A stretch of 64,000 nucleotides of DNA from Gluconobacter kondonii. Its GTDB lineage: Bacteria; Pseudomonadota; Alphaproteobacteria; Acetobacterales; Acetobacteraceae. The translations under genes and the position numbers were made by a program. Below are positions 63,560 to 64,000 of the stretch, in pieces. The stretch lies in contig NZ_BEWP01000001.1 in assembly GCF_002723995.1 (NCBI RefSeq), positions 1 through 64,000 of the forward strand, in the 5' to 3' direction. Numbering within the stretch: position 1 is the stretch's first letter; each line of letters opens with the position of its first letter. Below the pieces are notes generated by a model. It was not told the origin of the DNA, made no database searches, and was given only the letters and a program-made list of their open reading frames with translations.

Positions 63560-64000
63560 GCACTTTCACTGCACCGTGGCGCAACATGTCCGCCATCCGG
63601 ACTGGCCGCAGCTTTGATCTGGGGAAGATGAACCTCTCCCAGCTCTGGTTCGCCTATCTGACCTATCCGACAATCCTGCTCTATTTCGCCCTGATCGCGG
63701 GCGCTGCCTGGGCGGCCCTGCATTTCTCGACTGCCCTGTGGGTGACACTCATCCCCGTTCCCGTCGTGATCGTGGTCTACCCGCTGGCCTGGTATGCGAT
63801 CCACCGCTTCATCCTTCACGGGCGCTGGCTCTACCGCAACCACTGGACAGCTTCGCTATGGAAGCGCATCCATTTCGACCATCATCAGGACCCGCACCTG
63901 CTGGACGTTCTGTTCGGCTCGCCACTGAACACGGTGCCGACGATGGCTATCATCACGATGCCGATCGGCGGTCTGATCGCGGGCTGGAGTGGGGCGTTCT
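63556..64000 (+). CDS. Fatty acid hydroxylase / sterol desaturase-family enzyme (partial)
   Basis: Start of a di-iron membrane hydroxylase; 148 residues are visible before the window ends. Two transmembrane segments (about 33-57 and 60-80) are followed by histidine boxes: His83 and His88 (HRFILHG) and His106, His109, His110 and His114 in KRIHFDHHQDPH, the H-x4-H and H-x2-H-H patterns of the FA_hydroxylase family. ATG 63556 overlaps the LptG-like stop (ATGA). Acetic acid bacteria make ceramides with 2-hydroxy fatty acids, so this is a good candidate for the 2-hydroxylase or for sphingoid-base C4 hydroxylation; the sequence does not tell which. Confidence 0.85.
   Translation, partial: MSTFTAPWRNMSAIRTGRSFDLGKMNLSQLWFAYLTYPTILLYFALIAGAAWAALHFSTALWVTLIPVPVVIVVYPLAWYAIHRFILHGRWLYRNHWTASLWKRIHFDHHQDPHLLDVLFGSPLNTVPTMAIITMPIGGLIAGWSGAF

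Noticed and set aside
1-64000. CRISPR array, tRNA or rRNA genes, prophage
   Set aside because: No regularly spaced repeats, no cloverleaf or rRNA stretches and no phage structural genes were seen; an RNA-gene scan would settle the tRNA question.

Overview
The window looks like chromosomal DNA of an acetic acid bacterium, most likely Gluconobacter (Acetobacteraceae, Alphaproteobacteria). The basis is the gene content: a three-subunit FAD/cytochrome c polyol dehydrogenase locus (sldSLC type), a glycerol operon (glpD-glpF-glpK), malate:quinone oxidoreductase, an FAD-linked D-lactate/glycolate-type oxidase, lactate permease, and a serine palmitoyltransferase cluster of the kind that gives these bacteria their sphingolipids. 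Genes are closely packed. No rRNA, tRNA, CRISPR array or intact insertion sequence was recognised.

Layout. 1-12 kb: a tandem aspartyl-protease-fold protein without catalytic aspartates, an ALDH7-type aldehyde dehydrogenase divergent from a YqhD-like alcohol dehydrogenase, MdaB divergent from a LysR regulator, a second LysR divergent from an EmrB/EmrA/NodT-type efflux operon, and an S1/P1 nuclease. 12-18 kb: lactate permease, then sldS, a broken sldL and sldC. 18-24 kb: glpK, glpF, glpD on the minus strand and a frameshifted glpR. 24-33 kb: an RcnB-like protein, ribokinase, a YtcA-MdtN-MdtO-like operon, an AT-rich glycosyltransferase, a TonB-dependent siderophore-type receptor and a TetR regulator. 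33-52 kb: a CobW-like mini-protein, metH, purU, a D-lactate-type oxidase, mqo, a DeoR regulator, mntR/mntH, glutaminase, cysG, an HD phosphohydrolase, a second TonB-dependent receptor and alanine racemase.

52-64 kb is the most interesting region. It is a dense, translationally coupled cluster around serine palmitoyltransferase. The order is: a polysaccharide-type flippase, a TagB/TagF-like glycerophosphotransferase-fold protein, a fatty acyl-AMP ligase, a dedicated acyl carrier protein and serine palmitoyltransferase; then, on the opposite strand, a diacylglycerol/ceramide-kinase-family protein and a nucleotidyltransferase-like protein; then a metallophosphoesterase, an LptF/LptG-like permease pair and a fatty acid hydroxylase cut by the window end. 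I read this as a sphingolipid synthesis, head-group modification and export locus. Ceramide synthase and 3-ketosphinganine reductase genes are not in the window.

Two polyol-catabolism genes are damaged. sldL lacks part of its FAD-binding motif through an out-of-frame deletion and also has Gly to Arg in that motif. glpR has a one-base frameshift in a CCCCTA repeat near its 3' end. Several inverted repeats in promoter regions (glpD, mntH, the efflux operon, mdaB) are good operator candidates. All assignments come from reading motifs by eye; no database search was run.
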